This document shows, piece by piece, positions 7,393 through 16,450 of a DNA stretch of 33,640 nucleotides. The stretch is from Bacteroidaceae bacterium (GTDB lineage: Bacteria; Bacteroidota; Bacteroidia; Bacteroidales; Bacteroidaceae). The notes below the pieces were generated by a model. The model was not told the DNA's origin, made no database searches, and saw only the letters and a program-made list of their open reading frames with translations. How positions within the stretch are numbered: the stretch's first letter is position 1; the number at the start of each line of letters is the position of its first letter. The position numbers and the translations under genes were made by a program. Location: positions 1 through 33,640 of the forward strand of contig CAADWS010000200.1 in NCBI GenBank assembly GCA_900752815.1. The letters run 5' to 3'.

Positions 7393-8678
7393 ACTGCCAA
7401 CCCATCCTTCCCCGCCGTCTGCAAGGTACCATTGACCTGCCGGCCTCCAAAAGTCTCTCCGCCCGTGCCCTCATCATCGGCGCACTGGCTGGCGGATGCC
7501 GTCTGCACCACCTCTCCGACTGCGATGACACGCGTGTGCTGAAGCGGGCACTTGAAGAGCGGTTGCCTGAAATCGACATACAGGCGGCCGGCACAGCCAT
7601 GCGCTTCGCCACGGCCTACTTCTCTACCTGCCCGGGCGAAACACATCTCATCACCGGCACCGCACGCATGCAGCAGCGTCCCATCGGCGTGCTGGTCGAG
7701 GCGCTGCGCCGCCTGGGAGCCGACATTGAATATGCCGGCAACGAGGGATACCCTCCTCTCCGCATCCGCGGACGGGAACTGACCGGCGGCGAAGTGGAAC
7801 TGCCCGCCAACGTAAGTTCACAATACATCTCGGCGCTTCTCATGATAGGTCCCGCCCTGCGCAACGGCCTGCGTCTCCGCCTGGTGGGCGAAGTCATTTC
7901 GCGCCCTTACATCGACATGACGCTGGCCCTCATGCACGATTTCGGCGCAAAGGCCGGATGGACTTCCGAACAGGAACTGCACGTAGCGCCCGACGCCTAT
8001 CGCAGCGGATGCGACTTCCGCGTGGAGCCCGACTGGAGCGCCGCCTCCTACTGGTATGAACTGATGGCCCTGGTGCCCGACGCCGAATCGAGCATCACGC
8101 TGCCGGGACTCCGCCCCGACAGCCGGCAGGGCGACAGCCAGGTGCAGCATCTCTTCCGACAAATAGGCGTGCACACGGCATTCACGCCGCAAGGCGCCGT
8201 GCTGACCCGAATGCCGGGCGAAGGCGGTAACGAAACGCTGGAAGCCGACTTCACGGCCTGCCCCGACCTGGCACAGACGCTCGTGGCAACCTGCGCGGCA
8301 CTGGGACGCCCCTTCCGATTCACGGGACTGCAGAGTCTGCGCATCAAGGAAACCGACCGCATTGCCGCCCTGCAGACGGAATGTGCCCGCCTGGGCATCG
8401 TCCTCACCTCCGGCACGGCCTCAACCGACGGACAGCCGACCGAGGTGCTGGAACTGCGGCCCGAACACGCCGCGACATCGGCACAAGGCCCCACCGACGC
8501 CTGCATCGCCACCTATGACGACCACCGCATGGCCATGGCCTTTGCCCCCCTCGCGCTGCTCCGCCCCGGCCTCCGCATCGCCCATCCCGAAGTCGTCAGC
8601 AAATCCTATCCCGCCTTCTGGACCGACCTGACCGCCGTCGGTGCAGACATCCGTTATGACGGAAATCCGATTCTCTAA
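7389..8678 (+). CDS. aroA: 3-phosphoshikimate 1-carboxyvinyltransferase (EPSP synthase)
   Basis: The 429-residue enzyme condenses shikimate-3-phosphate with phosphoenolpyruvate in the sixth step of the shikimate pathway, in the cytosol. Motifs appear in order: LPASKSLSARAL with substrate-binding Lys21 and Ser22, AGTAMRF, VSSQYISALLM, LRIKETDRI and YDDHRMAMAFAPLAL. The length is normal for the two-domain bacterial enzyme. The start is GTG at 7389: the same frame has a stop at 7374-7376, so no upstream start is possible, and GTG gives the expected N-terminus directly before the first beta-strand. It is the first gene of a tightly spaced plus-strand block; the next gene starts 14 bases after its stop. 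Confidence 0.95.
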   Translation: MNCQPILPRRLQGTIDLPASKSLSARALIIGALAGGCRLHHLSDCDDTRVLKRALEERLPEIDIQAAGTAMRFATAYFSTCPGETHLITGTARMQQRPIGVLVEALRRLGADIEYAGNEGYPPLRIRGRELTGGEVELPANVSSQYISALLMIGPALRNGLRLRLVGEVISRPYIDMTLALMHDFGAKAGWTSEQELHVAPDAYRSGCDFRVEPDWSAASYWYELMALVPDAESSITLPGLRPDSRQGDSQVQHLFRQIGVHTAFTPQGAVLTRMPGEGGNETLEADFTACPDLAQTLVATCAALGRPFRFTGLQSLRIKETDRIAALQTECARLGIVLTSGTASTDGQPTEVLELRPEHAATSAQGPTDACIATYDDHRMAMAFAPLALLRPGLRIAHPEVVSKSYPAFWTDLTAVGADIRYDGNPIL

Positions 8679-8692
8679 AAAAACAGTTGCCC

Positions 8693-9124
8693 ATGTATCC
8701 GCTCATCATCGCCCTTGTCGCCCTCTTTCTCATCGCCCTCACGCTGGGTGCCGCCCGCAACTGGTGGTACCAGCGCAAAGTGGACCGCGGCGAAATCGAA
8801 CAAATGCCCGGCATCCAGCGTCCCGAGGACATGGAATGCTGCGGACAGCACGAAATCTGCGAGAAGGAAAGTCTGCTCGCCGCCGTGAGCAAGGAAATCG
8901 AATATTACGAGGACGAACACCTTGACGCCTACCGCGGCCGACCGGCCGACAGCTACAGCTGCGAGGAGGTGGAGGAATTTCAGGAAGTGCTCTTCACCAT
9001 GCGCAACGACGAGGTGGCCGGCTGGATGCGGTCGCTCACCCTGCGCGGCATCGAACTGCCCGTGCAGCTCAAGGACGACGTCATCATGATTGTGGAAGAA
9101 CGGCGCAACAGCGGTCACCGATAA
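8693..9124 (+). CDS. Small single-TM protein of unknown function
   Basis: I do not recognise this 143-residue protein. ATG at 8693 is preferred over an upstream TTG. Residues 1-20 form one hydrophobic helix (LIIALVALFLIALTLG), followed by a basic RNWWYQRK stretch, which predicts an N-terminal anchor with the rest in the cytoplasm. A cluster of Cys49, Cys50 and Cys56 follows within ECCGQHEIC and one more Cys sits in YSCEEVEEF, a spacing that could bind metal or form disulfides. The remaining domain is acidic and helical with few aromatics. The gene sits 14 bases after aroA and 21 bases before the permease, so it is probably cotranscribed. Its neighbours suggest an envelope or metal-linked role, but that is inference only. 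Confidence 0.75.
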   Translation: MYPLIIALVALFLIALTLGAARNWWYQRKVDRGEIEQMPGIQRPEDMECCGQHEICEKESLLAAVSKEIEYYEDEHLDAYRGRPADSYSCEEVEEFQEVLFTMRNDEVAGWMRSLTLRGIELPVQLKDDVIMIVEERRNSGHR

Positions 9125-9145
9125 CCCCGCACAACACAGAAAACC

Positions 9146-9949
9146 ATGCTTGACATACTGCAATACACCTTTTTCCAACACGCCCTGGCCGGTGCCCTGC
9201 TGGCCAGCCTGCTCTGCGCCATGATTGGCACCTACGTGGTGACACGACGCCTCGTGATAGCCGGCGGCGGTGTGGCTCACGCCTCGCTCGGCGGCGTGGG
9301 TATCGGTGCCTACTTCGGATTTCCGCCCCTGCTGGGAGCCGCCGCCTTCGCCCTGCTGTCGGGACTGAGCATCCATGCACTCGCCCGACGCGACGTACGC
9401 GAAGACTCCGCCATCGCCATGCTGTGGACCTTCGGCATGAGTGTGGGCATCATGGCGGCCTATCTCACACCGGGCTTCATGACCGAACTGCCGCTTTACC
9501 TTTTCGGCGACATTCTCTCCGTCACCACCGCCGACCTCTGGCTCACCGGCCTGCTCCTGGCCGTTACCGGCATCTTCTTCGTCCTCTTCCTGCCCGTCAT
9601 AGTCGCCGTCAGCTACGACCGCGACTTCGCCGCCACGCAGGGCCTGCCCGTAGCCGCCGTCGAACTCGTCATGACCGCACTCACGGCACTGACCATCGTG
9701 GCCTGCCTCCGCCTTGTAGGCATTGTGCTCGTCATCTCCCTTCTTTCCGTTCCGCAAATGACAGCGGCCCTCTTCGTCCGTACTTTTCGCGACATGATAG
9801 GCCTGTCGGCCGTCATCGCCTTTGCCGAATGCTGCGGCGGCCTGCTGCTGTCCTATTATTTTAATGTGCCCAGCGGTGCGGCCATCATTCTGCTCTCCGT
9901 CAGCCTCTATTTTCTGCTCCGGACAATAAAAAGGCTGCGCTCGCGTTGA
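9146..9949 (+). CDS. Metal ABC transporter permease, ABC-3 (ZnuB/MntB-like) family
   Basis: The 267-residue protein is hydrophobic over nearly its whole length, with about eight membrane helices. It begins in the family style with a long first TM followed by YVVTRRLVIAGGGVAHASLGGVGIG, the conserved cytoplasmic loop that contacts the ATPase. In the family these permeases import Zn2+, Mn2+ or Fe2+ with a binding lipoprotein and an ATPase. Neither partner gene is adjacent, so the subunits must be encoded elsewhere or this is a specialised single copy. It starts with ATG 21 bases after the small TM gene and its TGA stop is 11 bases before the porW ATG, indicating one operon. The transported metal cannot be read from the sequence. 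Confidence 0.9.
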   Translation: MLDILQYTFFQHALAGALLASLLCAMIGTYVVTRRLVIAGGGVAHASLGGVGIGAYFGFPPLLGAAAFALLSGLSIHALARRDVREDSAIAMLWTFGMSVGIMAAYLTPGFMTELPLYLFGDILSVTTADLWLTGLLLAVTGIFFVLFLPVIVAVSYDRDFAATQGLPVAAVELVMTALTALTIVACLRLVGIVLVISLLSVPQMTAALFVRTFRDMIGLSAVIAFAECCGGLLLSYYFNVPSGAAIILLSVSLYFLLRTIKRLRSR

Positions 9950-9960
9950 TACTGATAGCA

Positions 9961-12864
9961 ATGAAACCGACTTCACGACATATCTGCTGGATGGCGGCAC
10001 TCGCGCTGGTGCTGCTGACGGCCTGTTCTACGAAAAAGAACACGGCCGGCACCCGCTTCTGGCACAGTTTTACCGCCCGTTACAACACCTATTATAACGG
10101 GAACGAGGCCTATAAGGAAGGATTTCTGAGCAAGGAAAGCAGCAACCGCGACAATTATACCGATTTCATCCCCGTGTTCTATGTCGGTAACGAAAACTCC
10201 CGCGGACTCGGTGCCACTTCCTTCCTGACAACCGTCACCAAATGTGAAAAGGCCATCCACCTCCACTCCATCAAGCGACGCCCCGCCGTGCCCGCCGGAA
10301 AAACACTTTCCCCCAAGAAAAAGCGCTATCTGCAACGCAAGGAATTCAATCCGTTCCTCAAAAACGCCTGGTTGCTGATGGGGCGCGCACAATTCCAAAA
10401 GGGCGAATTTCTCGAAGCAGCCTCCACCTTTTCCTACATCATGCGGCTCTACGAAGCCGAACCGGCTGTGGCCAACGAAGCCCGCATCTGGCTGGGACGC
10501 AGCTACGCACAGCTCGACTGGCTCTACGACGCCGAAGAAGCACTCAAACCACTCGGTAAGGATTCGCTTTCGCCAGCCCTTCGCCGCGAGCACAACGCCA
10601 CCATGGCCGACCTCCTGATGCGGCAGGAGCGCTACGACGAAGCAGTCCCCTATCTGGAGGCCGCCGCCAAAAAAGCCAGACGGAAACAGCAGAAGGCACG
10701 CCTCTACTTCCTGCTCGGACAGGTGCAGCAGCACAAAGGAAACGGCGGAGCCGCCTACAAGGCCTACCGCAAATGCATCTCGCAGAGCCCTCCCTATCTG
10801 CTCGAATTCAATGCGCGCATCCGGCAGGCCGAAGTCATGGCCGGCGGCAGCGGGGCGAAGAAAATGCTCAAACGCCTGAAGTCCATGGCGCGCTCCGGAA
10901 AAAACAAGGACTATCTCGACCAGGTATACTACGCCATCGGAAACATTCACCTGACGCAAAAGGACACAGCAGCCGCCATCGGCGCCTATGAGGAGGGCCG
11001 TGCCAAAAGCACCCGGAACGAAATCGAGAAAGGAGTGCTTCTGCTCCGCCTGGCCGAAATCTACTGGGACAAAGGCAGGTACGACCTGGCACAGGGATGC
11101 TACACCGAAGCCATCAGCATCATTGGTGAAAAATACGAAGGCTACGAGGAAATCAGCCGCCGCTCGAAGGTGCTCGACCAGCTCGTGCCGCACACGTCGG
11201 CCGTCTACCTGCAGGACAGCCTGCTGGCCCTCTCCGTCATGAGCGAGGCCGACCGCAATGCCGCCATCGACCGGGTGATTGAACAACTCAAGAAGAAAGA
11301 GGAAGAAGAACGCCGTCTCAAGGCCGATTCAGCAGCCGAGGCCCGCCGGCAGCAAGGCGGATTCCAACAGAACAAGCCCACACAACCCGGACAAAACGGG
11401 GGCGACGGGCAGGAATGGTATTTCTACAATGCCAACCGTGTCACGCAAGGCAAGCAGGACTTCCGCAAATTCTGGGGTACCCGCAAGAATGAAGACAACT
11501 GGCGACGCTCCAACCGCACCGTTCTCAACGAAGAACCGGCCGACTCAGTTGACTATGAGGACGAAGACAGCGACAGTCTCATGGCCAACAACGACAGTCT
11601 GCCCGCCGATACCGCCAACATGGCACCGCAGGATTCTGTGCAAAACGACCCGCACCAGCGCGAATATTACCTGGCGCAGATTCCGTTCAGCGAAGAAGCC
11701 AAGGCCGAGTCCCACCGCATCATACAGGAAGCGCTCTTCCAGGCCGGACTCATTGAAAAAGACGACCTGGAGGACTTCCCCCTGGCCGCACGCACCCTGA
11801 CGCGACTTCATACCGACTACCCGCAGTTTGAGAATCTGGAAGAAGTATATTATCAGCTTTTCCTTCTCTACTCGCGCTGGGGTAAAAAAGATAAGGCCGA
11901 CGAATACCGGCAACGCCTGGCCCAGGCCTTCCCCCAGGGAGCCTATGCCCGTATGATTACCGACCCCGACTTTGAGCGGAATGCCCACTTCGGTATGCAA
12001 ATCGAGGACTCGCTCTACACCGCGACCTATGAAGCCTACCGCAACCGCGACCGGGAAAAGGTGCAGCAGAATTTCGATATCTCAACCCAGAAATATCCCA
12101 AAGGGGCCAACCGTCCGAAATTCATCTTCATACACGCCCTCAGCCGCATAGGCCAGGCCAACAGTAAGGACATCATCGCCGAACTCCGCGCCCTCGTCAA
12201 GGACTATCCCGAAAGCGACGTGAGCGAAATGGCCGGCATGATAGTCAAAGGGTTGGAAAGCGGACGAACAGTAGGCGACCCCCACTACCAGCTCGGTTCA
12301 CTCTGGGAGCGCCGTACGCAGGATGCCGAAAAGACAGCGGAACAACTGGCGCAAGGACAGGAACTTTCAGCCGACCGGAACCTTCCCTTCGTCTGCCTCA
12401 TCGCCTATCCCACCGATTCTCTCGACGACGACCAGTTGCTCTACGACATAGCGCAGTTCAACTTCAAAGGTTTCATGGTACGCAACTTCGATCTCGCCAT
12501 CGAGCGTGGCCCCGAACTGACCACCTTCCGCATTTCCGGCTTCAACAATTACGACGAGGCTCACCAGTATCAGCAGAAAATCTACAGCGCGCCGCAACTG
12601 TCTGAAAAGCTACGCCACACGCGTCTGTTCCTCATCTCTGCCAAAAATCTGGAACTCATAGGCTCTGTCTATAGCTTTGCCGACTATCAACGCTTCTACG
12701 AAAAGGCTTTCGCCCCCCTCAAAATCAATCCGCAGCTCCCGCTCGACACACCGGGAGGCGCCATTGAGCAACACTACGAGGACGAATACACTGACGAAGA
12801 ACTCAAGAAAATGCAACAGGGTAAGGACGACACCGAAGACGATGACGACGGCGAGTGGTACTGA
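9961..12864 (+). CDS. porW: T9SS TPR lipoprotein PorW (SprE family)
   Basis: The 967-residue protein starts at ATG 9961 (a TTG at 9946 would spoil the signal peptide). It has a lipoprotein signal with lipobox LLTAC and lipidated Cys22. Directly after it comes RFWHSFTARYNTYYNGNEAYKEG, the hallmark N-terminus of SprE/PorW. Tetratricopeptide-type helical repeats follow across about residues 130-430, then a charged linker rich in E, K and D (about 440-560), more TPR-like repeats and a C-terminal region ending in a Glu/Asp tail. PorW is an outer-membrane lipoprotein required for type IX secretion and gliding; it is reported to contact PorN of the trans-envelope complex. It is the fourth gene of the aroA block, so T9SS assembly here seems to be cotranscribed with metabolic genes. 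Confidence 0.9.
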   Translation: MKPTSRHICWMAALALVLLTACSTKKNTAGTRFWHSFTARYNTYYNGNEAYKEGFLSKESSNRDNYTDFIPVFYVGNENSRGLGATSFLTTVTKCEKAIHLHSIKRRPAVPAGKTLSPKKKRYLQRKEFNPFLKNAWLLMGRAQFQKGEFLEAASTFSYIMRLYEAEPAVANEARIWLGRSYAQLDWLYDAEEALKPLGKDSLSPALRREHNATMADLLMRQERYDEAVPYLEAAAKKARRKQQKARLYFLLGQVQQHKGNGGAAYKAYRKCISQSPPYLLEFNARIRQAEVMAGGSGAKKMLKRLKSMARSGKNKDYLDQVYYAIGNIHLTQKDTAAAIGAYEEGRAKSTRNEIEKGVLLLRLAEIYWDKGRYDLAQGCYTEAISIIGEKYEGYEEISRRSKVLDQLVPHTSAVYLQDSLLALSVMSEADRNAAIDRVIEQLKKKEEEERRLKADSAAEARRQQGGFQQNKPTQPGQNGGDGQEWYFYNANRVTQGKQDFRKFWGTRKNEDNWRRSNRTVLNEEPADSVDYEDEDSDSLMANNDSLPADTANMAPQDSVQNDPHQREYYLAQIPFSEEAKAESHRIIQEALFQAGLIEKDDLEDFPLAARTLTRLHTDYPQFENLEEVYYQLFLLYSRWGKKDKADEYRQRLAQAFPQGAYARMITDPDFERNAHFGMQIEDSLYTATYEAYRNRDREKVQQNFDISTQKYPKGANRPKFIFIHALSRIGQANSKDIIAELRALVKDYPESDVSEMAGMIVKGLESGRTVGDPHYQLGSLWERRTQDAEKTAEQLAQGQELSADRNLPFVCLIAYPTDSLDDDQLLYDIAQFNFKGFMVRNFDLAIERGPELTTFRISGFNNYDEAHQYQQKIYSAPQLSEKLRHTRLFLISAKNLELIGSVYSFADYQRFYEKAFAPLKINPQLPLDTPGGAIEQHYEDEYTDEELKKMQQGKDDTEDDDDGEWY

Positions 12865-12903
12865 CCTGCGGCGCGCCGTCCTTCCGCTCCAAACAAAATA
12901 CTT

Positions 12904-13428
12904 ATGAAGAAAATCAGCAATCCATTCCTTCATCTCGAAGGTTACAACTGCTTTGGCTGTGCACCGGAAAATCCTTGCGGCGTACGGATGGAATTTTATG
13001 AAGACGGCGACGACATCGTGTGCCAATGGCAGCCGCGCCCCGAATTTCAAGGCTGGCTCAACACCCTGCACGGCGGCATACAAAGCGTGCTGCTCGACGA
13101 AATCTGCGGATGGGTCGTCATGCGCAAGCTCCAGACGGCCGGTGTCACCTCAAAAATGGAAACCCGCTATCTCCGCCCCGTTGCCACCGACAGCGGTGCC
13201 ATCACTCTGCGGGCCCGAATCAAGGAACAGCGCCGCAACATCGCCCTCATCGAGGCCACACTCTCCGACCACGACGGAAGAGAATGCACCCACGCGCTCT
13301 GCACCTACTTCACCTATCCGCCCGAGAAAGCGCGCAGTGAATTTCATTTCCAGACATGCTGCGTCGAAGGGGAGGAACCCAAAGCTTCTTCCACAGTGCC
13401 GAATGCAGAAGCGGGCAGAACGGAATGA
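12904..13428 (+). CDS. PaaI-type hotdog-fold thioesterase
   Basis: The 174-residue protein has a single hotdog domain. LHGGIQSVLLDEICG (His56, Gly57-58, Asp65) is the acyl-CoA thioesterase active-site helix seen in PaaI/YigI-type enzymes. The strand segments MEFYEDGDDIVCQW, ETRYLRPV and ITLRARIKEQRRNIALIEATL complete the fold. The N-terminal YNCFGCAPENPCGVRM is typical of a Bacteroidetes and proteobacterial subgroup. About 30 low-complexity residues trail after the domain. The likely role is hydrolysis of CoA thioesters in the cytosol, but the substrate is unknown. It starts 39 bases after porW and is the last gene of the block, with a terminator at 13538-13572. Confidence 0.87.
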   Translation: MKKISNPFLHLEGYNCFGCAPENPCGVRMEFYEDGDDIVCQWQPRPEFQGWLNTLHGGIQSVLLDEICGWVVMRKLQTAGVTSKMETRYLRPVATDSGAITLRARIKEQRRNIALIEATLSDHDGRECTHALCTYFTYPPEKARSEFHFQTCCVEGEEPKASSTVPNAEAGRTE

Positions 13429-13537
13429 CTCCGACAGCGCCGGCTGCTGCAACCCCACAACAAAAACAAGGGAATGCCCCGCCCGGAAAAATATTCCGGA
13501 ACCGGACCCCCACTCTCAGGTCATATCCCCCACGTAT

Positions 13538-13572
13538 AAGGAACAGGAAATTCAACTTTCTGTTCCTTTTTT
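13538..13572 (+). terminator. Terminator of the aroA-porW-thioesterase block
   Basis: AAGGAACAG..GAAA (13538-13550) pairs with TTTCTGTTCCTT (13557-13568) with one bulged G and a 6-base loop, followed by a run of Ts to 13572. Confidence 0.7.
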
Positions 13573-13836
13573 ATATTCTCCCTATGACATTTTTCATCGG
13601 CCACAGGACACGCCCCACCCCCTCTAACTGGGAACAACGACAGGACCTCCGGAAATCCATACTCTCCCCGCACTCCCCCAACAGGACCAGCAGCCCGGCA
13701 GAAACCTCCACACTCTCCCCCTTTCTCCCTGACCGGGCCTCGTTCCGCCCCCATTCCGTTTCCCAACGACATGCCCCAAACACAGGAAACACGGGAAAAT
13801 AAGGACAGGAAAGCATGAAAATGCGGGATTTCTTTG

Positions 13837-13844
13837 TACATTTG
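13837..13844 (+). promoter_or_regulatory. GH3 gene -7 element
   Basis: TACATTTG fits TAnnTTTG and gives a leader of roughly 70 bases that contains a short GCCG/CGGC hairpin. No -33 TTTG is visible, so the promoter may need an activator. Confidence 0.5.
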
Positions 13845-13920
13845 CTTCCGGAGAACCGCAGCCGCCGCTCTGCGGCAGGCCGTGCAGGTTTTCTGACATC
13901 TAACAAACTATGCCATTACC

Positions 13921-16272
13921 ATGAAAAACGCTCATCAACTATTGCTCGGCCTTCTTTGCTGCGCCAGCATCTGCGGACCGGCCCAAAGTAAGGATTTACT
14001 TCCCTATCAGGACGCGAAACTGCCTGTAGAGCAACGCGTCAAGGACCTGCTCGGACGCATGACGCTCGAAGAGAAGGTGGACCAGCTGAACATGAAAGGT
14101 CTCAGTGCCCTGCGCCTGGACAAGAAAGGAAAAGTCGACCCGGAAAGCCTTGAAAAACTTTTCGGCGGACGCAGCATCGGCTGCCTGGAAAGCCCGTTCA
14201 TCAAGCACAGCGAAATAGCCGTCTTCTCCGAAGCCGCCGACCGCTATCTGCGCGAACACACCCGTCTGGGCATACCTGCCATCCAGATTGCCGAATGCCT
14301 GCACGGACAGATGGCACTCGGTGCCACCATCTTCCCGCAGGCCATTGCACAGGGCGCCACCTGGAATCCGGAACTCATCCGGCAGATGGCCGAAGCCATT
14401 GCCGGTGAAGCCACACTCGCCGGAGTCGACCAGGCCCTCTCTCCGCTGTTCGACGTGGCCCGCGACCCGCGCTACGGCCGTGTGGAAGAATGTTACGGAG
14501 AAGACCCTCACCTGGTCAAGGAGATGGGCAAGGCCTTTGTCATCGGCATGCAGGGCGACCCTTCACAAACCCGCCATGCCATCGCCGAAGGCCACATGGC
14601 CTGCACGGCCAAACACTTCGTGGCCTACTCTGTGCCTCAGGCCGGCATCAACATCGCACCGGCGCTGGTGGGCGAGCGCAACTTGCGCGAACTTCATTTT
14701 GTGCCCTTCCGCGCGGCGGTGGAAGAGGCCAACATCTATAGTCTGATGCCCGGATACCACGAGGTAGACGGTATTCCCGTGCATGCCAGCAAATGGTTGC
14801 TCAACGATGTGCTGCGCGGAGAATGGGGCTTTCAGGGATATGTATTCTCCGACTACGGTGCCATCGGCATGATGGAATATTTCCACCGCACCACCGGCAG
14901 CCGGGAAGAAACGGCACTCAAGGCCATTACGGCCGGCGTCGACCTTGAAGCTCCGTCGTCCTACTCCTACAACCGCCTGCCACAGATGGTAAAGGACGGA
15001 CAACTGAGCGAAGCCGTCATCGACACAGCCGTTGTGCGCATCCTCCGCGTCAAGTTCAGGCTCGGCCTGTTCGACCGTCCCTTCAAGAAGGAGCGCCACC
15101 TGGAGCGTCTCATCCATACGCCCGAAAACGTGCAGCTGGCGCAGCGCATCGCGGAAGAAGCTGCCGTCCTGCTGAAAAACGAAGGCCAGACTCTGCCGCT
15201 CGACCGGCAGAAACTGCGCAGGATTGCCGTCATCGGCCCCAATGCCGACAAGGTGCAGTTTGGCGACTACAGTATCACCAAGAACAATGATTACGGCACC
15301 ACCGTGCTGCAAGGCATCCGCGAACTGGCCGGCTCCTCCACTGAAGTCGCCTATACTGAAGGATGCGGCATCACCGGCCTGTCAAAGGACGGATTTGCCA
15401 AAGCCGCCGAACTGGCCCGCAACAGCGACGCCGTTGTCCTCGTGCTCGGCGGCACCAGCAGCATCATTTCCGGCATAGGCTGGGGCGACCAGAACTCCAA
15501 GGAGCCCAACACCTGCGGTGAAGGCTACGACCGCAACGAGCTGAACTTTCCCGGCGTTCAGTCCGAACTGCTCGACACCGTAGTGGCACAAGGCAAGCCC
15601 GTCATCCTGGTCATGATCAACGGCCGGCCCTATACCATCCCCAAAGAAGTGGAAAAGGTGGACGCCCTGCTGGAAGCCTGGTATCCGGGCGAACGAGGCG
15701 GAAACGCCATCGCCCGCATCCTCTTCGGCGAAGTCAATCCCTCGGGCCGTCTGCCCATGACCTTCCCGAAGACGGAAGGACATATTCCCATGTATGCCGA
15801 CCACAAGCCGTCGGCCAAAGGATACTACCGCCGGCCGGGCACCCCGGAGCAACCGGGACGCGACTACGTTTTCTCCGCACCCCAGCCGCTCTTCTGCCTG
15901 GGCTACGGACTGAGCTACACCACCTTCGAATACAGCGCACTGACCATAGACAACCGGCTAAAGCAGGAAGGGACGGTGGAAATCGCCTGCAAGGTGAAAA
16001 ACACCGGCAGCCGCGAAGGCGCCGAAGTCGTGCAGCTGTATCTGAACGACCGCGTCAGCAGTGTCACCACCCCCGTGCGCGCCCTCAAGGGCTTCAGCAA
16101 GATACACCTGCAGCCCGGAGAGGAAAAGAGCGTCCGCTTCCAGCTCAAGGCCGACGACCTCAAACTTTGGAATGCCGACATGCAGTTTGTGCTCGAACCC
16201 GGCGACTTTGATGTCTACGTCGGTGCGTCGGTTGAAGATACTCGCCTGAAAGGAAGTTTCAAGGCCGACTGA
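13921..16272 (+). CDS. Secreted glycoside hydrolase family 3 enzyme (beta-glucosidase/xylosidase type)
   Basis: The 783-residue protein has a signal peptide (hydrophobic stretch LLLGLLCCASICGPAQS) and the standard three-domain GH3 plan. The N-terminal TIM-barrel has RYGRVEECYGEDP, KHFVAYS and the nucleophile Asp311 in VFSDYGAI. The central alpha/beta sandwich has AVLLKNEGQTLPL. A C-terminal FnIII-like domain includes CLGYGLSYTTFEYS and VRALKGFSKIHLQPGE. The family releases terminal beta-linked sugars such as glucose, xylose or N-acetylglucosamine with retention. The barrel and sandwich order and the full length argue for a beta-glucosidase or beta-xylosidase rather than NagZ, which lacks the later domains. 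It is presumably periplasmic and lies directly before the GH89 gene, consistent with a small glycan-degradation cluster. Confidence 0.93.
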   Translation: MKNAHQLLLGLLCCASICGPAQSKDLLPYQDAKLPVEQRVKDLLGRMTLEEKVDQLNMKGLSALRLDKKGKVDPESLEKLFGGRSIGCLESPFIKHSEIAVFSEAADRYLREHTRLGIPAIQIAECLHGQMALGATIFPQAIAQGATWNPELIRQMAEAIAGEATLAGVDQALSPLFDVARDPRYGRVEECYGEDPHLVKEMGKAFVIGMQGDPSQTRHAIAEGHMACTAKHFVAYSVPQAGINIAPALVGERNLRELHFVPFRAAVEEANIYSLMPGYHEVDGIPVHASKWLLNDVLRGEWGFQGYVFSDYGAIGMMEYFHRTTGSREETALKAITAGVDLEAPSSYSYNRLPQMVKDGQLSEAVIDTAVVRILRVKFRLGLFDRPFKKERHLERLIHTPENVQLAQRIAEEAAVLLKNEGQTLPLDRQKLRRIAVIGPNADKVQFGDYSITKNNDYGTTVLQGIRELAGSSTEVAYTEGCGITGLSKDGFAKAAELARNSDAVVLVLGGTSSIISGIGWGDQNSKEPNTCGEGYDRNELNFPGVQSELLDTVVAQGKPVILVMINGRPYTIPKEVEKVDALLEAWYPGERGGNAIARILFGEVNPSGRLPMTFPKTEGHIPMYADHKPSAKGYYRRPGTPEQPGRDYVFSAPQPLFCLGYGLSYTTFEYSALTIDNRLKQEGTVEIACKVKNTGSREGAEVVQLYLNDRVSSVTTPVRALKGFSKIHLQPGEEKSVRFQLKADDLKLWNADMQFVLEPGDFDVYVGASVEDTRLKGSFKAD

Positions 16273-16321
16273 GCTGCAGGCTTCAAGCGCACAGACAACA
16301 AGGAGAAGCCGGAACCGCATA

Positions 16322-16359
16322 CGTCCGCCGCATCTGCACAACGGGAGATGCGGCGGACG
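16322..16359. terminator. 14-bp hairpin after the GH3 gene
   Basis: CGTCCGCCGCATCT (16322-16335) pairs perfectly with AGATGCGGCGGACG (16346-16359) around a 10-base loop. No T-run follows, so it may act as an mRNA 3'-end stabiliser or a weak terminator rather than a classic intrinsic terminator. Confidence 0.5.
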
Positions 16360-16450
16360 GCGACCGGCCGGGAAGGTACGACTGGCGGAACGTCCCGCAG
16401 ACACCCCACAACAAAACTATGAATCAACTTATTTCATTATTTCTAATAGT

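Larger units (their letters stand above)
13429..13920. other. 492-base intergenic region between the thioesterase and GH3 genes
   Basis: It holds the operon terminator (13538-13572) and the GH3 promoter (13837-13844). The stretch 13600-13800 is very C-rich and G-poor on the plus strand, with recurrent CTCTCCCC runs. Frames open on either strand there show composition-driven residues and no recognisable domain, so I see no gene. Confidence 0.6.

Noticed and set aside
8675..10000. A 441-codon minus-strand frame opposite the small TM protein, permease and start of porW
   Set aside because: It spans three well-supported genes on the other strand and its composition (Gly, His, Asp, Gln) is typical of antisense reading.
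13521..13906. Several overlapping minus-strand frames in the C-rich stretch before GH3
   Set aside because: They are open in more than one frame because of base composition and show no protein-like pattern.
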